From: Alphaproteobacteria bacterium
GTDB taxonomy: Bacteria > Pseudomonadota > Alphaproteobacteria > Caulobacterales > Maricaulaceae
Direction of reading: 5' to 3'
DNA length: 64,000 nt
Assembly: GCA_024742735.1 (NCBI GenBank)
Contig: JANSXV010000001.1
Coordinates: 248,001-312,000 of the forward strand
The position numbers and the translations under genes are program-made. Under the pieces are notes generated by a model. It was given only the letters and a program-made list of their open reading frames with translations, was not told where the DNA came from and ran no database searches. Of this stretch, positions 7,800-16,406 are shown piece after piece (position 1 is the first letter of the stretch; the number at the start of each line of letters is the position of its first letter).

Positions 7800-8855
7800 C
7801 TAGGCCGCTGCGGCTCCGGCAGCGCCGCTATCCACCGTGATGCGGTTCCGGCCCGTCTGCTTGGACTTGTAGAGATTGGTGTCGCAGCGTTCGATCAGGC
7901 CCTCGACGCTCTCTCCGTCGCGGAACTGGGACACGCCGAGCGACACAGAGATATTGCCGAGATCTTCATTGGTGGACTTGCGCAGCAAGCGCTTGCTCTC
8001 AACCGTCGACCGAACTTTCTCTGCAATGGTGCGAGCCTCATCGATGCCGGTCGCAGGCAACACGACTCCGAATTCCTCCCCGCCATAACGCGCGACGATA
8101 TGGTGCTCCCGAGAGAAGCGGGACAGGCAGGCGGCCACGAACCGGATGACCTGATCGCCGGTCTGGTGGCCCCAGGTGTCGTTGAAACGCTTGAAGTGGT
8201 CGATATCACAAAGGATCAGCGAGAACGGCTCACCCTTCGTGTCTGCATCGCGGCGCGCTTTACGCATGCTTTCGTCGAACCGTTTGCGGTTGGCGACGCC
8301 GGTGAGGGCGTCTGTCATCGCTTCTTCGCGGACCTTTTCCAGGTTGGACCGCAGCTGGTCGACTTCCTGGGACGTCTCCTGCAGGCGGCGCTCCAGATCA
8401 CGCGACCGGCGCTGCATGCGCGAGGTGGCCGAAACCAGGCCTTCCACCATGCGCTTGATCGCGGTGCTGTCCGTGGTCGAGCCCAGCTGACCGGATGCGC
8501 CGGCGAGGGCTTCGCCATAGGCCGCCGTGTCACGTTCAGCCGCCTCAAGTGTTTTCACGACGGCTCCCAGCTCGCGGCTCATGGCGCCGCCGGCGTCAAT
8601 AACAGCATCCTGCATGCGCTTGAAAGTGAAGTGCCGGTCGTAGAGATCCTCAAGGAAATCCGCGCTCACCGGGCCGCCTGCATGAAGCGCGCCCTGGAGT
8701 TCTGTGCACAGCTCCGGATTGGAATCCGCCATGAAGGCGGTGAAGAGCGCATAGTTCTGCGGAGTCGGCGAGATCGCATGATCGGCCATGAGATCAAGCG
8801 CCCTGCGCGCGATCTCCAGGCCTTCCGCCGTCTGTAAACGTCCTGTCACCTGCAA
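7800..8855 (-). CDS. Diguanylate cyclase (GGDEF domain)
   Basis: A 351-residue cytosolic protein. Residues 1-170 are helical, with a coiled coil near 145-180 (MQRRSRDLERRLQETSQEV), and no membrane segment. The GGDEF domain follows: DALTGVANRKRFDE, LCDIDHFKRFNDTWGHQTGD and the active-site GGEEF (RYGGEEFGVVLP). It should make cyclic di-GMP from two GTP. The inhibitory-site RxxD, which lies just before GGEEF, is changed to REHH, so product inhibition through this site is probably lost. Similar short soluble cyclases exist in Caulobacter relatives. Confidence 0.93.
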   Translation of the reverse strand: MQVTGRLQTAEGLEIARRALDLMADHAISPTPQNYALFTAFMADSNPELCTELQGALHAGGPVSADFLEDLYDRHFTFKRMQDAVIDAGGAMSRELGAVVKTLEAAERDTAAYGEALAGASGQLGSTTDSTAIKRMVEGLVSATSRMQRRSRDLERRLQETSQEVDQLRSNLEKVREEAMTDALTGVANRKRFDESMRKARRDADTKGEPFSLILCDIDHFKRFNDTWGHQTGDQVIRFVAACLSRFSREHHIVARYGGEEFGVVLPATGIDEARTIAEKVRSTVESKRLLRKSTNEDLGNISVSLGVSQFRDGESVEGLIERCDTNLYKSKQTGRNRITVDSGAAGAAAA

Positions 8856-8950
8856 CCCCCGAACTTCTTTCAGGCGGTGTCGCCCGCCAAATTACGTAGC
8901 GGACTATGCAGCAGGAAAGGAAAGATCAGGTAAACAGCCGTCCAGCCAGC

Positions 8951-10369
8951 CTAAAGGGCGGGACGCAGCAGGAAGTCGGGGACGTGATCGCCGAAACCGG
9001 GAGCCGACGCCGTCTCGGTCTCTCTCGGCCGTGAGCTGCGGGTTTGTTCAGTCGTGGCCGGCTTGGGCGACGCTTCCTCACGCGGTTCCGCACTGCTGCG
9101 CCGCCGTCCGCCCCTGCGGGACCGCGACTTGCGCGCAGGCTTGTCGCCGGTGTCTGAGGCCGCGCCTTCATCGGCTGCATCATCGGGCATGGACGGCGCG
9201 GCTTCGGCCTTGTTTTCATCGGCCGTGACGGGTTCCGGCTGCTCGCCGTTCAGCTTGAGCTCGTCAGGCTCGCGTCCGATCAGCTCGACGACCTTGGCCA
9301 GCGCCTTGCGGTCTTCAGGGGTCACGATGGTGATCGCTTCGCCCTGCATGCCCGCCCGGCCTGTGCGGCCGATGCGGTGGACGTAGTCATCGGCGTTGCG
9401 CGGAATGTCCACGTTGAACACGTGGCTCACCGCCGGGATATCCAGACCCCGTGCGGCGACATCGGACGCCACAAGCAAGCGGAGTTCGTCGGACTTGAAC
9501 TGGGCCAGAGTCTTTGTTCGGGTCGACTGGTCCAGATCGCCGTGGATCGGCGCCGCGGAAAATCCGTGACGCTGCAGCGAGCGGGCCACGATGTCCACGT
9601 CGCGCTTGCGGTTGCAGAAGATGATGCCGTTCTTCACGCCTTCGCGGTTGATGGCCGCGCGCAGCGCTTCGCGCTTGGTCTTGGGCTGGCCGTCCCTGGT
9701 GCGCACGATCAGCTGGTTGATGGTCTCCGCAGCCGACGCCGGCTTGGACACCTCAACGCGCTCGGGATCCTTCAGGAAGGTGTCGACCAGGCGCTGGATT
9801 TCCTTGGGCATGGTCGCGGAGAAAAACAGCGTCTGCCGGCGCGGCGGCAGCAGCTTCAGGATCCGCTCGATATCGGGAATGAAGCCCATGTCCAGCATGC
9901 GGTCGGCTTCGTCGATGACCAGGATCTCGATGCCCATGAGCATCAGACCGCCGCGCTCGACCAGGTCCAGCAGGCGGCCCGGGGTCGCGATCAGGATGTC
10001 AACGCCCTGGTCGATCAGGCGTTTTTGCGGCTCGAACGCCACGCCGCCGATCAGCAGCGCCATGGAGAGCTTGTGATACTTGGTATAGGTCGTGACGTTC
10101 TCGGCGACCTGATCGGCCAGCTCGCGCGTCGGCGCAAGGATGAGCGAGCGCGGCATGCGCGCCCGGGCGCGGCCGCGCGCCAGGCGCTCGATCATGGGCA
10201 GCGTGAAGCTCGCCGTCTTGCCGGTGCCGGTCTGGGCGATGCCCAGCACGTCGCGGCCGGTCAGCGCGACTGGGATCGCTCCGGCCTGAATGGGGGTTGG
10301 CGTGTCGTAGCCGGCGTCGGCGATGGCCGAGAGCAGGTCGGGGCTGAGCCCAAGGTCTTTGAAAGTCAT
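8951..10369 (-). CDS. rhlE: DEAD-box ATP-dependent RNA helicase, RhlE-like
   Basis: A 472-residue helicase with all DEAD-box motifs: Q motif (GYDTPTPIQ), motif I AQTGTGKT, Ia PTRELADQ, II DEAD (VIDEADRMLDMGF), III SAT (FFSATMP), IV-VI including VASDVAARGLDIP and HRIGRTGRAG. The core ends near residue 375; the remaining ~95 residues are low-complexity, Ala/Glu- then Arg/Ser-rich (KSRSRRGGRRR), typical of RhlE-type tails that bind RNA. Likely roles are ribosome assembly and RNA decay in the cold. Assignment to RhlE rather than another DEAD-box subgroup rests on general resemblance. Confidence 0.93.
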   Translation of the reverse strand: MTFKDLGLSPDLLSAIADAGYDTPTPIQAGAIPVALTGRDVLGIAQTGTGKTASFTLPMIERLARGRARARMPRSLILAPTRELADQVAENVTTYTKYHKLSMALLIGGVAFEPQKRLIDQGVDILIATPGRLLDLVERGGLMLMGIEILVIDEADRMLDMGFIPDIERILKLLPPRRQTLFFSATMPKEIQRLVDTFLKDPERVEVSKPASAAETINQLIVRTRDGQPKTKREALRAAINREGVKNGIIFCNRKRDVDIVARSLQRHGFSAAPIHGDLDQSTRTKTLAQFKSDELRLLVASDVAARGLDIPAVSHVFNVDIPRNADDYVHRIGRTGRAGMQGEAITIVTPEDRKALAKVVELIGREPDELKLNGEQPEPVTADENKAEAAPSMPDDAADEGAASDTGDKPARKSRSRRGGRRRSSAEPREEASPKPATTEQTRSSRPRETETASAPGFGDHVPDFLLRPAL

Positions 10370-10550
10370 GCGCCTCGCTTAAGGCCGCGTTGTCATGGCG
10401 TATCGGAGTTCAGCGTCGAATCCATGGCGCCCGCCTTCGGGCGCGTTGCGACGGGCGGAACATACGAAGCCGGCTCGCGCTGTCAACGCGGCCGGCTTCT
10501 CTGCAACACATTGGCGCAAGGCTGTTGCTTATGCGCCAGCCTCCACAGCC

Positions 10551-11828
10551 CTAATGGCGGTAGGCCGCACCGCCCTCGCGCACGACCTCGGCGTACCGAT
10601 CGCGCAAGCGGGTCTGGCGCGTTTCCAGGCTCTGGATCTCGCCGCCGATGATGACGCTCGTCGGCGCGCTCATGACCTCCAGCGGGTCGCCGTTCCAGAC
10701 CACCACGTCGCCGGCATAGCCCGGCGCCAGGGCGCCGTACTGATCGCCGACGCCGAAGATCTGCGCAGGAGTGAGGGTGATGGCGCGGAAGGCCTCGGAC
10801 CACTCCGCCCCGTGCGCGACCGCGATGCCGGCGTGCTGGGTCAGAAGGCGCGGGTTGAAATACAGATCAGACCCGACGGTGGTGTACGCGGTGCGGACCC
10901 CCGCGTCGTGCAGGATGGATGCGCCCTCATTGGTCGAGGCCAGCGTGTCGAAACTGTCCGGCAGGTTGCGCATGGGATCATAGATCACGGGGATGTCCGC
11001 CTCGGCCAGCTCCTCGGCCATCAGATGCGCCTCGGCGGCGCCGGCGATGATGATCCGGATCGTGGGATAGGCCGCATTGAAGTCCAGAGCCCTCGCGATG
11101 TCGCTGGCCCGGTCCATCATCATCACCAGAGGAATTTCGCCCCGAACGACGGGCGCCAGAGCCGCCGCATCATAGCGATCAATGGCGTCGCCCTCGTGGT
11201 GGGCCATGAAGCGGCCGGGATAGAAGCGGGCATCCTCGATGGCGGCGCGCAGGAAGGCCCAGCTCGCCGAACGCGATCCGCCTGCGGTGCTGGCGCCGGA
11301 ATCAGACAGATCTATCAGCATGAAGCGGCGTGTGGCGAACAGGCTTCCAGGCTCGCCGGTGCTGCTGGCCAGGCCGCCGCGCCCGGCGATGATCGCCGAA
11401 CCGGTGGACGGAAAGACGGCAAAGCGCGTGATCCCCTCTGACCGGGCCTCGTCGATGTGCGTGCCGGCCGGGTTGAAGCCGTCCGCGACGTCGATCGCTG
11501 CGGTGAAATGGCTTTCGGAGGCGGCGTCGTCGCGGGTGGAGCCTTCCGCTCCGACCTCGATCAGGCCGAGTTCGGTGTGCGGGTGGAACAGGCCAGGCGT
11601 GATCCACCCGCCCTGTGCGTCGATCACTCGCACGTCCTCGGCTTCAAACTCGATGGGTTCGCCGACAGAGACGATGGCGCCGTCGCGGATGACCACAGTA
11701 CCGGATTGGATGATGCCACGATCGGTGTTGGTGACCACCCGGCCGTTATTGATCACCAGCACGTCCTGGGCGAGTGCCGGTACAGTCAAACTGGCGGCGG
11801 CGGCCAGGGACAGGAGAAGCGTTTTCAT
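10551..11828 (-). CDS. Exported amidohydrolase, imidazolonepropionase-related (COG1228)
   Basis: A 425-residue metal-dependent hydrolase with a cleavable signal peptide (MKTLLLSLAAAASLTVPALAQ), so it acts in the periplasm. The amidohydrolase scaffold begins with a beta-sandwich segment and GGWITPGLFHPHTELG, giving an H-P-H metal pair, and closes with LAPGYAGDVVVWNGDP. The start is the ATG at 11828, one base past the stop of the upstream lipoprotein gene, with GGAG inside that gene as ribosome site. Substrate is unknown; paralogues of this type are often annotated as dipeptidases or imidazolonepropionases. The paralogue directly upstream suggests a joint function. Confidence 0.88.
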   Translation of the reverse strand: MKTLLLSLAAAASLTVPALAQDVLVINNGRVVTNTDRGIIQSGTVVIRDGAIVSVGEPIEFEAEDVRVIDAQGGWITPGLFHPHTELGLIEVGAEGSTRDDAASESHFTAAIDVADGFNPAGTHIDEARSEGITRFAVFPSTGSAIIAGRGGLASSTGEPGSLFATRRFMLIDLSDSGASTAGGSRSASWAFLRAAIEDARFYPGRFMAHHEGDAIDRYDAAALAPVVRGEIPLVMMMDRASDIARALDFNAAYPTIRIIIAGAAEAHLMAEELAEADIPVIYDPMRNLPDSFDTLASTNEGASILHDAGVRTAYTTVGSDLYFNPRLLTQHAGIAVAHGAEWSEAFRAITLTPAQIFGVGDQYGALAPGYAGDVVVWNGDPLEVMSAPTSVIIGGEIQSLETRQTRLRDRYAEVVREGGAAYRH

Positions 11829-11829
11829 C

Positions 11830-13272
11830 TTAGTAGTCTCCTTCGCCGGGCTGGCCGAGCATGAAGTCGCGAATGGTCCGGCGTTCTGGATCGGCGCGGT
11901 CGAACATGAGCGCCCCGTCGATGAACACCTGATCGGCGAGCGTGTAGCTGGAGAAGGGATGGCCCGACCAGATGACGATGTCGGCGCGCTTGCCCTCCTC
12001 GATGGAGCCGGTCTGATCATCAATGCCGAGCGCCTGGGCCGGGCGGCTGGTGAACCAGGACACGGCGTGCGCGTCGGAGATCTCCAGCCCCATGGCCCGC
12101 CCGTCCGAGAGCGCCTTGGCGACCTCGTGGTTGAGGCGCTGGATGCCCAGATCTGAATCCGAGTGGATCATGGCGCAGGCGCCGCCCGCATCGGTCAGCG
12201 CCAGGTTTTCCGGGATGGAGTCATAGGCCTCCATCTTGAACCCGCCCCAGTCGGCCCAGACCGCCGCGCAGGCGCCGTGATCGGCCAGAAGGTCCGGGAT
12301 CTTGTAGGCTTCCACAGCATGGTGGAAGGTCGTGACCTGGTAGCCGAACTCATCAGCCATATCCATCACCTGCGCCATCTCATCGGCGCGGTAGCAGTGC
12401 ATCTGGACCAGGATTTCCCCGTCCAGAACGCCCATCAGCGTGTCGAGTTCCAGATTGCGCCGTGGCGGGCTGACGTCCTCGCCGGCCTCGGCGGCTTCCC
12501 AGTACTCGTTCCAGGCGCGGCGATACTCCACCGCCTCCTGCCAGGCTTCGCGGTAGCCGGCGAAATTGCCCATGCGCGAGCCCGGAGCCTGGCCCCGGCC
12601 GCCATAGACCCGCTTGGGGTTCTCGCCGCAGGCCATCTTCAGGGTGTATGGCGCGTCCGGGAACTTCATGCCCTGGACCGTGCGTGAGGGCACGTTGCGC
12701 AGCGTGACGCCCCGTCCGCCGAACAGGTTGGCCGAACCGGGCAGGACGTGCAGCGTCGTTACGCCGGCGGCCAGCGCGGTGTCGAAGCCGGGGTCCTGCG
12801 GCCAGACGCCGTGTTCGGCCCAGACTTCCGCCGTGACCGGCCCGGTCACCTCATTGCCGTCATTGTGGGCGTTCACGCTCGGCGAAGGATAGACGCCCAG
12901 GTGGGAGTGGATATCGATCACGCCCGGTGTCACATAGCGTCCCGCCCCATCGATGATGGTCGCGCCTTCGGGAGCCTCGAGCCCCTGGCCGATCGCGCTG
13001 ATCCGGCCGTTCTCCACCAGGATATCGGTATTGGCGAACTCACCGCCGACGCCGTCGAAGACGGTCGCGCCCTGGATCAGGGTGACGCCGCTTTCAAACG
13101 GGGTGTAGGTGGACGGGAAGGGGTTCGCGTCATAGCGCACCACTTCGGTTTCGCCGGAACTGCCGCGCTCTTCGGTTTCCCCGCCGTCATCGGCGCCGCT
13201 GGAGCAACCGGCCAGGCCCAGCGCGGCGAGCGCCGCGATCGACGCGCCCAGCGTCTTGAAATCAATGGACAT
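11830..13272 (-). CDS. Amidohydrolase lipoprotein
   Basis: A 480-residue amidohydrolase anchored as a lipoprotein: N-terminal signal ending in the lipobox LAGC (Cys about 22), then a Ser/Gly/Glu-rich linker. The catalytic domain shows VTPGVIDIHSHLG (H-S-H metal ligands), AAGVTTLHVLPGSANLFGGRG and the C-terminal EEGKRADIVIWSGHPF. It starts a two-gene operon with the amidohydrolase downstream, with a 1-base gap. The two proteins share the domain but differ in the loop regions, so they may form a heteromeric or complementary pair. Substrate cannot be read from sequence. Confidence 0.9.
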   Translation of the reverse strand: MSIDFKTLGASIAALAALGLAGCSSGADDGGETEERGSSGETEVVRYDANPFPSTYTPFESGVTLIQGATVFDGVGGEFANTDILVENGRISAIGQGLEAPEGATIIDGAGRYVTPGVIDIHSHLGVYPSPSVNAHNDGNEVTGPVTAEVWAEHGVWPQDPGFDTALAAGVTTLHVLPGSANLFGGRGVTLRNVPSRTVQGMKFPDAPYTLKMACGENPKRVYGGRGQAPGSRMGNFAGYREAWQEAVEYRRAWNEYWEAAEAGEDVSPPRRNLELDTLMGVLDGEILVQMHCYRADEMAQVMDMADEFGYQVTTFHHAVEAYKIPDLLADHGACAAVWADWGGFKMEAYDSIPENLALTDAGGACAMIHSDSDLGIQRLNHEVAKALSDGRAMGLEISDAHAVSWFTSRPAQALGIDDQTGSIEEGKRADIVIWSGHPFSSYTLADQVFIDGALMFDRADPERRTIRDFMLGQPGEGDY

Positions 13273-13392
13273 GAACTCTCCCCGTAAAGGTGTCCGCGCA
13301 AACTCACAGCGCGGGCCGTAATGCGCGCAGAGCCTCGCGAAATTTGACGGGGGAGGGAAGGCGTTAATGTATTACGTCGCGCAGTGAGCGGA

Positions 13393-15480
13393 TCAAAGAT
13401 CCACCTCATGCACGAAGGGCGCGTGGTCCTGGATATACTGGAAACGCAGCTCGGGCTTTTTGCCCATCAGCGTCTCGACGAGCTGATCGGCCACTTCGCG
13501 CATTTCGTCGGTTACGCGCACCCGGGCGAGGGAGCGGGTGGCCGGGTTCATGGTGGTGGATTTGAGCTGCGGCGGCGTCATCTCACCCAGACCCTTGAAC
13601 CGGCCGACCTCCACCTTGCCTTTCTTGAACTCGGTCTCGATGAGCCGGTCCTTTTCTTCGTCCGTGTCGGCGTAGAGCGTCTTGCCGCCCTGACTCAGGC
13701 GGTAGAGCGGCGGTTGGGCCATGTAGAGGCGCCCCGCCTCGATCAGGCCGGGCATGGATTTATAGAAGAAGGTCGCCAGAAGGGCGGCGATATGGGCGCC
13801 GTCCACGTCGGCGTCGCACATGATGATGACCTTCTCGTAGCGCAGATCATCAAGGTCGAAGCGCTTGCCGGGCTGAACGCCAAGCGCCAGCGCAAGGTCT
13901 GAAATCTCCTGGTTCGCCGCGATCTTGTCGGCTGTAGCCGAGGCCACGTTCAGGATCTTCCCACGAAGCGGCAGAATAGCCTGGGTTTGGCGGTCGCGCG
14001 CCTGCTTGGCTGAGCCGCCGGCGGAGTCGCCCTCCACCAGGAAGAGCTCGGTGCCTTCGGCGGCCTGGCGCGAGCAGTCCGCCAGCTTGCCCGGAAGGCG
14101 CAGCTTGCGCGTCGCGCTCTGGCGTTTGACGTCCTTTTCGCGCTTGCGCTTCAGGCGCTCCTCGGCGCGCTCGATCGCCCATTCGACCAGGCGCGCGGAC
14201 TCCTTCGGGCGGGCGGCGAGCCAGTGGTCGAACTGGTCACGGATCGCTTGCTCCACAAGACGCTGGGCCTCGGCCGTGGACAGGCGCTCCTTGGTCTGGC
14301 CCTGAAACTCGGGATCCTTCAGGAAGACCGAGACCAGCACGCCGGCGCCGCCGAGTACGTCGTCGGCGGTGATCTGGGCGGCCTTCCTGGCGCCGATCAG
14401 CTCTCCGTGGGCGCGCAGGCCCTTGGACAGCGCCGCACGCAAGCCCTGCTCGTGGGTGCCGCCCATGGGCGTGGGCACGGTGTTGCAATAGCTCTGGCAG
14501 AACCCGTCAGAGTCCCCGAAACCGTTCTCTGAGAAGGCCGCCGCCCACTCCACCGCGCCCATGCGCCCGTCGCGCTCGACCCGGCCGGAGAACGCCTCGG
14601 TGACCAGGTTCGCGCCGCCGACCATTTCGGCGAGCCGGTCCGCCAGGCCGCCGGGAAAGGAGAGGGTGGTTTCGGCCGGAATGTCCGTCCCCTCCACCAG
14701 CTCCGGCGGGCAGGACCATCGTATCGCCACGCCGCGGCGCAGGAAGGCTTTCGAACGCGCCATGGTGAACAGGCGCGCGGCCTTCATCGTTGCGCGCGGG
14801 CCGAAGATTTCCGCGTCGGGCTTGAACCGCACGGACGTGCCGCGCCGGTTCGGCGCCGCTCCCACCTTTTCGATCGGGCCCTGGGGCAGACCGCGGACAT
14901 AGACCTGACGCCAGAGCGTGCGCTCGCGCGCCACCTCCACGACCAGCTCCTCGGACAGGGCGTTCACGACCGACACGCCCACGCCATGCAGGCCGCCGGC
15001 GGTCTGATAGGCCTTGTCGGAGAACTTGCCGCCCGCGTGCAGCGTCGTCAGGACCACTTCCAGGGCGGACTTGTCGGGAAATTTCGGGTGTGGGTCGACC
15101 GGAATGCCCCGGCCGTTGTCGCTGACCGTCACATAGCCGTCGGCGTCGAGCGAAACCTCGATCCGGTCGGCGTGGCCAGCCACCGCCTCGTCCATGGAGT
15201 TGTCGAGCACTTCCGCGAACAGGTGGTGCAGCGCGCGCTCATCAGTACCGCCGATATACATGCCCGGCCGCTTGCGCACGGGCTCCAGGCCTTCGAGCAC
15301 CTCGATAGAGGAAGCGTCATAGCCCCCCGGCTGGGATGGCGCGTCTTTTGTTCGGGACGGCGCTGCTGCCAGCTTTGATTCAGCCTTCGGTGCAGGCGCA
15401 ACCGCCTTCGGTTGCTCCGGCTTCTCCGGCTTTGGGTCCGGCGCGCCGCCGAACAGGTCGTTTTGCGAATCACTGGCCAT
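13393..15480 (-). CDS. parE: ParE, DNA topoisomerase IV subunit B
   Basis: A type IIA topoisomerase ATPase subunit of about 695 residues. A ~55-residue Ala/Pro/Lys-rich leader precedes IEVLEGLEPVRKRPGMYIGG. GHKL ATPase motifs are EVLDNSMDEA, DNGRGIPVDPHP and GGLHGVGVSVVNALS; the TOPRIM domain has LFLVEGDSAGG and IIMCDADVDGAH; it ends in FKGLGEMTPPQL and a short tail. Length and the RYEKVIIM TOPRIM context favour ParE over GyrB. It decatenates chromosomes with ParC. The ATG at 15480 is preferred; a GTG at 15492 is possible. No parC is in the window. Confidence 0.94.
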   Translation of the reverse strand: MASDSQNDLFGGAPDPKPEKPEQPKAVAPAPKAESKLAAAPSRTKDAPSQPGGYDASSIEVLEGLEPVRKRPGMYIGGTDERALHHLFAEVLDNSMDEAVAGHADRIEVSLDADGYVTVSDNGRGIPVDPHPKFPDKSALEVVLTTLHAGGKFSDKAYQTAGGLHGVGVSVVNALSEELVVEVARERTLWRQVYVRGLPQGPIEKVGAAPNRRGTSVRFKPDAEIFGPRATMKAARLFTMARSKAFLRRGVAIRWSCPPELVEGTDIPAETTLSFPGGLADRLAEMVGGANLVTEAFSGRVERDGRMGAVEWAAAFSENGFGDSDGFCQSYCNTVPTPMGGTHEQGLRAALSKGLRAHGELIGARKAAQITADDVLGGAGVLVSVFLKDPEFQGQTKERLSTAEAQRLVEQAIRDQFDHWLAARPKESARLVEWAIERAEERLKRKREKDVKRQSATRKLRLPGKLADCSRQAAEGTELFLVEGDSAGGSAKQARDRQTQAILPLRGKILNVASATADKIAANQEISDLALALGVQPGKRFDLDDLRYEKVIIMCDADVDGAHIAALLATFFYKSMPGLIEAGRLYMAQPPLYRLSQGGKTLYADTDEEKDRLIETEFKKGKVEVGRFKGLGEMTPPQLKSTTMNPATRSLARVRVTDEMREVADQLVETLMGKKPELRFQYIQDHAPFVHEVDL

Positions 15481-15549
15481 GTCAGCCGACACAGTGCACG
15501 GCGGCGGTGCGTTCAGGAAAGGGCGCGGTTCAGATCAGCGCCCAGTTGT

Positions 15550-16158
15550 CTACAGAAACGGGATCCAGTTGCGATCCAGCCGCCGCCCGCAGCGGCTGAT
15601 CTGGGCGTCATAGCGCTGGGCGTCGGTCTCGACTTCCCGTGCGGCGCGCTGAAGCCAGGCCTTGCCGCGGTAAGTGCGGCGGTTATAGCCGCCATGGCCC
15701 TCATGATAGGCCAGATACAGATTGTAAGGATCATCAAGGCTGATCCCGGACTGGCGCTGGCTCATGCTGGAATACCAACCGATGAAGTCCACCGCGTCGC
15801 CGAAATCGTCGCGGTCCGCGCCGCGCCGGCCGGTGTCTTCCCGATACCAGTCCCAGGTCGTGTCGAGCGCTTGCGCATAGCCGTACGCCGAGCTGGGCCT
15901 CGGACCAGGCAGAATGAACAGAAGCCGGGTGCGGGCCGGACGGGCGTTGCGATTGAAACTGCTTTCGCGCTTCAGGAAGGCCAGCTGCGTGCCGGGCGAC
16001 ACGCCCCAGCGCCGCTCGGTCCGGCGCAGATCGCGCCACCAGGCGCGATTGTCTTCAAGGATAAGGCAGGCGTCATGGACCTGATCGGGCGGGCCGGAGG
16101 CGCACGCCGTCACCAGAAAGGCGCTGGAAAGTGCAAGCAGTACAGATCTCCGGACCAT
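15550..16158 (-). CDS. Lytic transglycosylase-like lipoprotein (SLT fold)
   Basis: A 202-residue lipoprotein: MVRRSVLLALSSAFLVTAC is a signal peptide with lipobox VTAC. The mature part has the transglycosylase pattern LAFLKRESSFNRNARP, where the Glu of RESSF is the likely catalytic acid, SAYGYAQALDTTWDWY corresponding to the G-x-x-Q motif, and YLAYHEGHGGY for the A-Y-x-G-x-G part. It probably cleaves peptidoglycan at the inner face of the outer membrane. An upstream ATG at 16173 is in frame, but 16158 gives a proper signal peptide. It is upstream of parE with a 69-base gap. Confidence 0.85.
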   Translation of the reverse strand: MVRRSVLLALSSAFLVTACASGPPDQVHDACLILEDNRAWWRDLRRTERRWGVSPGTQLAFLKRESSFNRNARPARTRLLFILPGPRPSSAYGYAQALDTTWDWYREDTGRRGADRDDFGDAVDFIGWYSSMSQRQSGISLDDPYNLYLAYHEGHGGYNRRTYRGKAWLQRAAREVETDAQRYDAQISRCGRRLDRNWIPFL

Positions 16159-16406
16159 GTCGGAGTATTGCACCCGGCGTGGTTAAGCGCCGGTGAATGC
16201 CCTGGCTTGAAAGGGGCGCCGGCGAAGGCTCACGGATGCAAAGGGGAAGGCCGCTTTAGAGCCTGTCGCCGGCGAAAGGAGGAGAGGCCGGCGCGCCTGC
16301 GTCGCACGCGCCAGCCTCAAGCGCCTTCTCCGCCTGTGCATGGGGTCATGGCGGCGAAGACCAGCACACGCTGCCACGATATAACCGAAGGTGCAAACGA
16401 ATTCGC

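Noticed and set aside
14695-14715. PPELVEG string in ParE, resembling the palindromic protein-coding repeat known from sphingomonads.
   Set aside because: The DNA does not match the repeat consensus and the flanking residues align with normal ParE, so it is chance resemblance.
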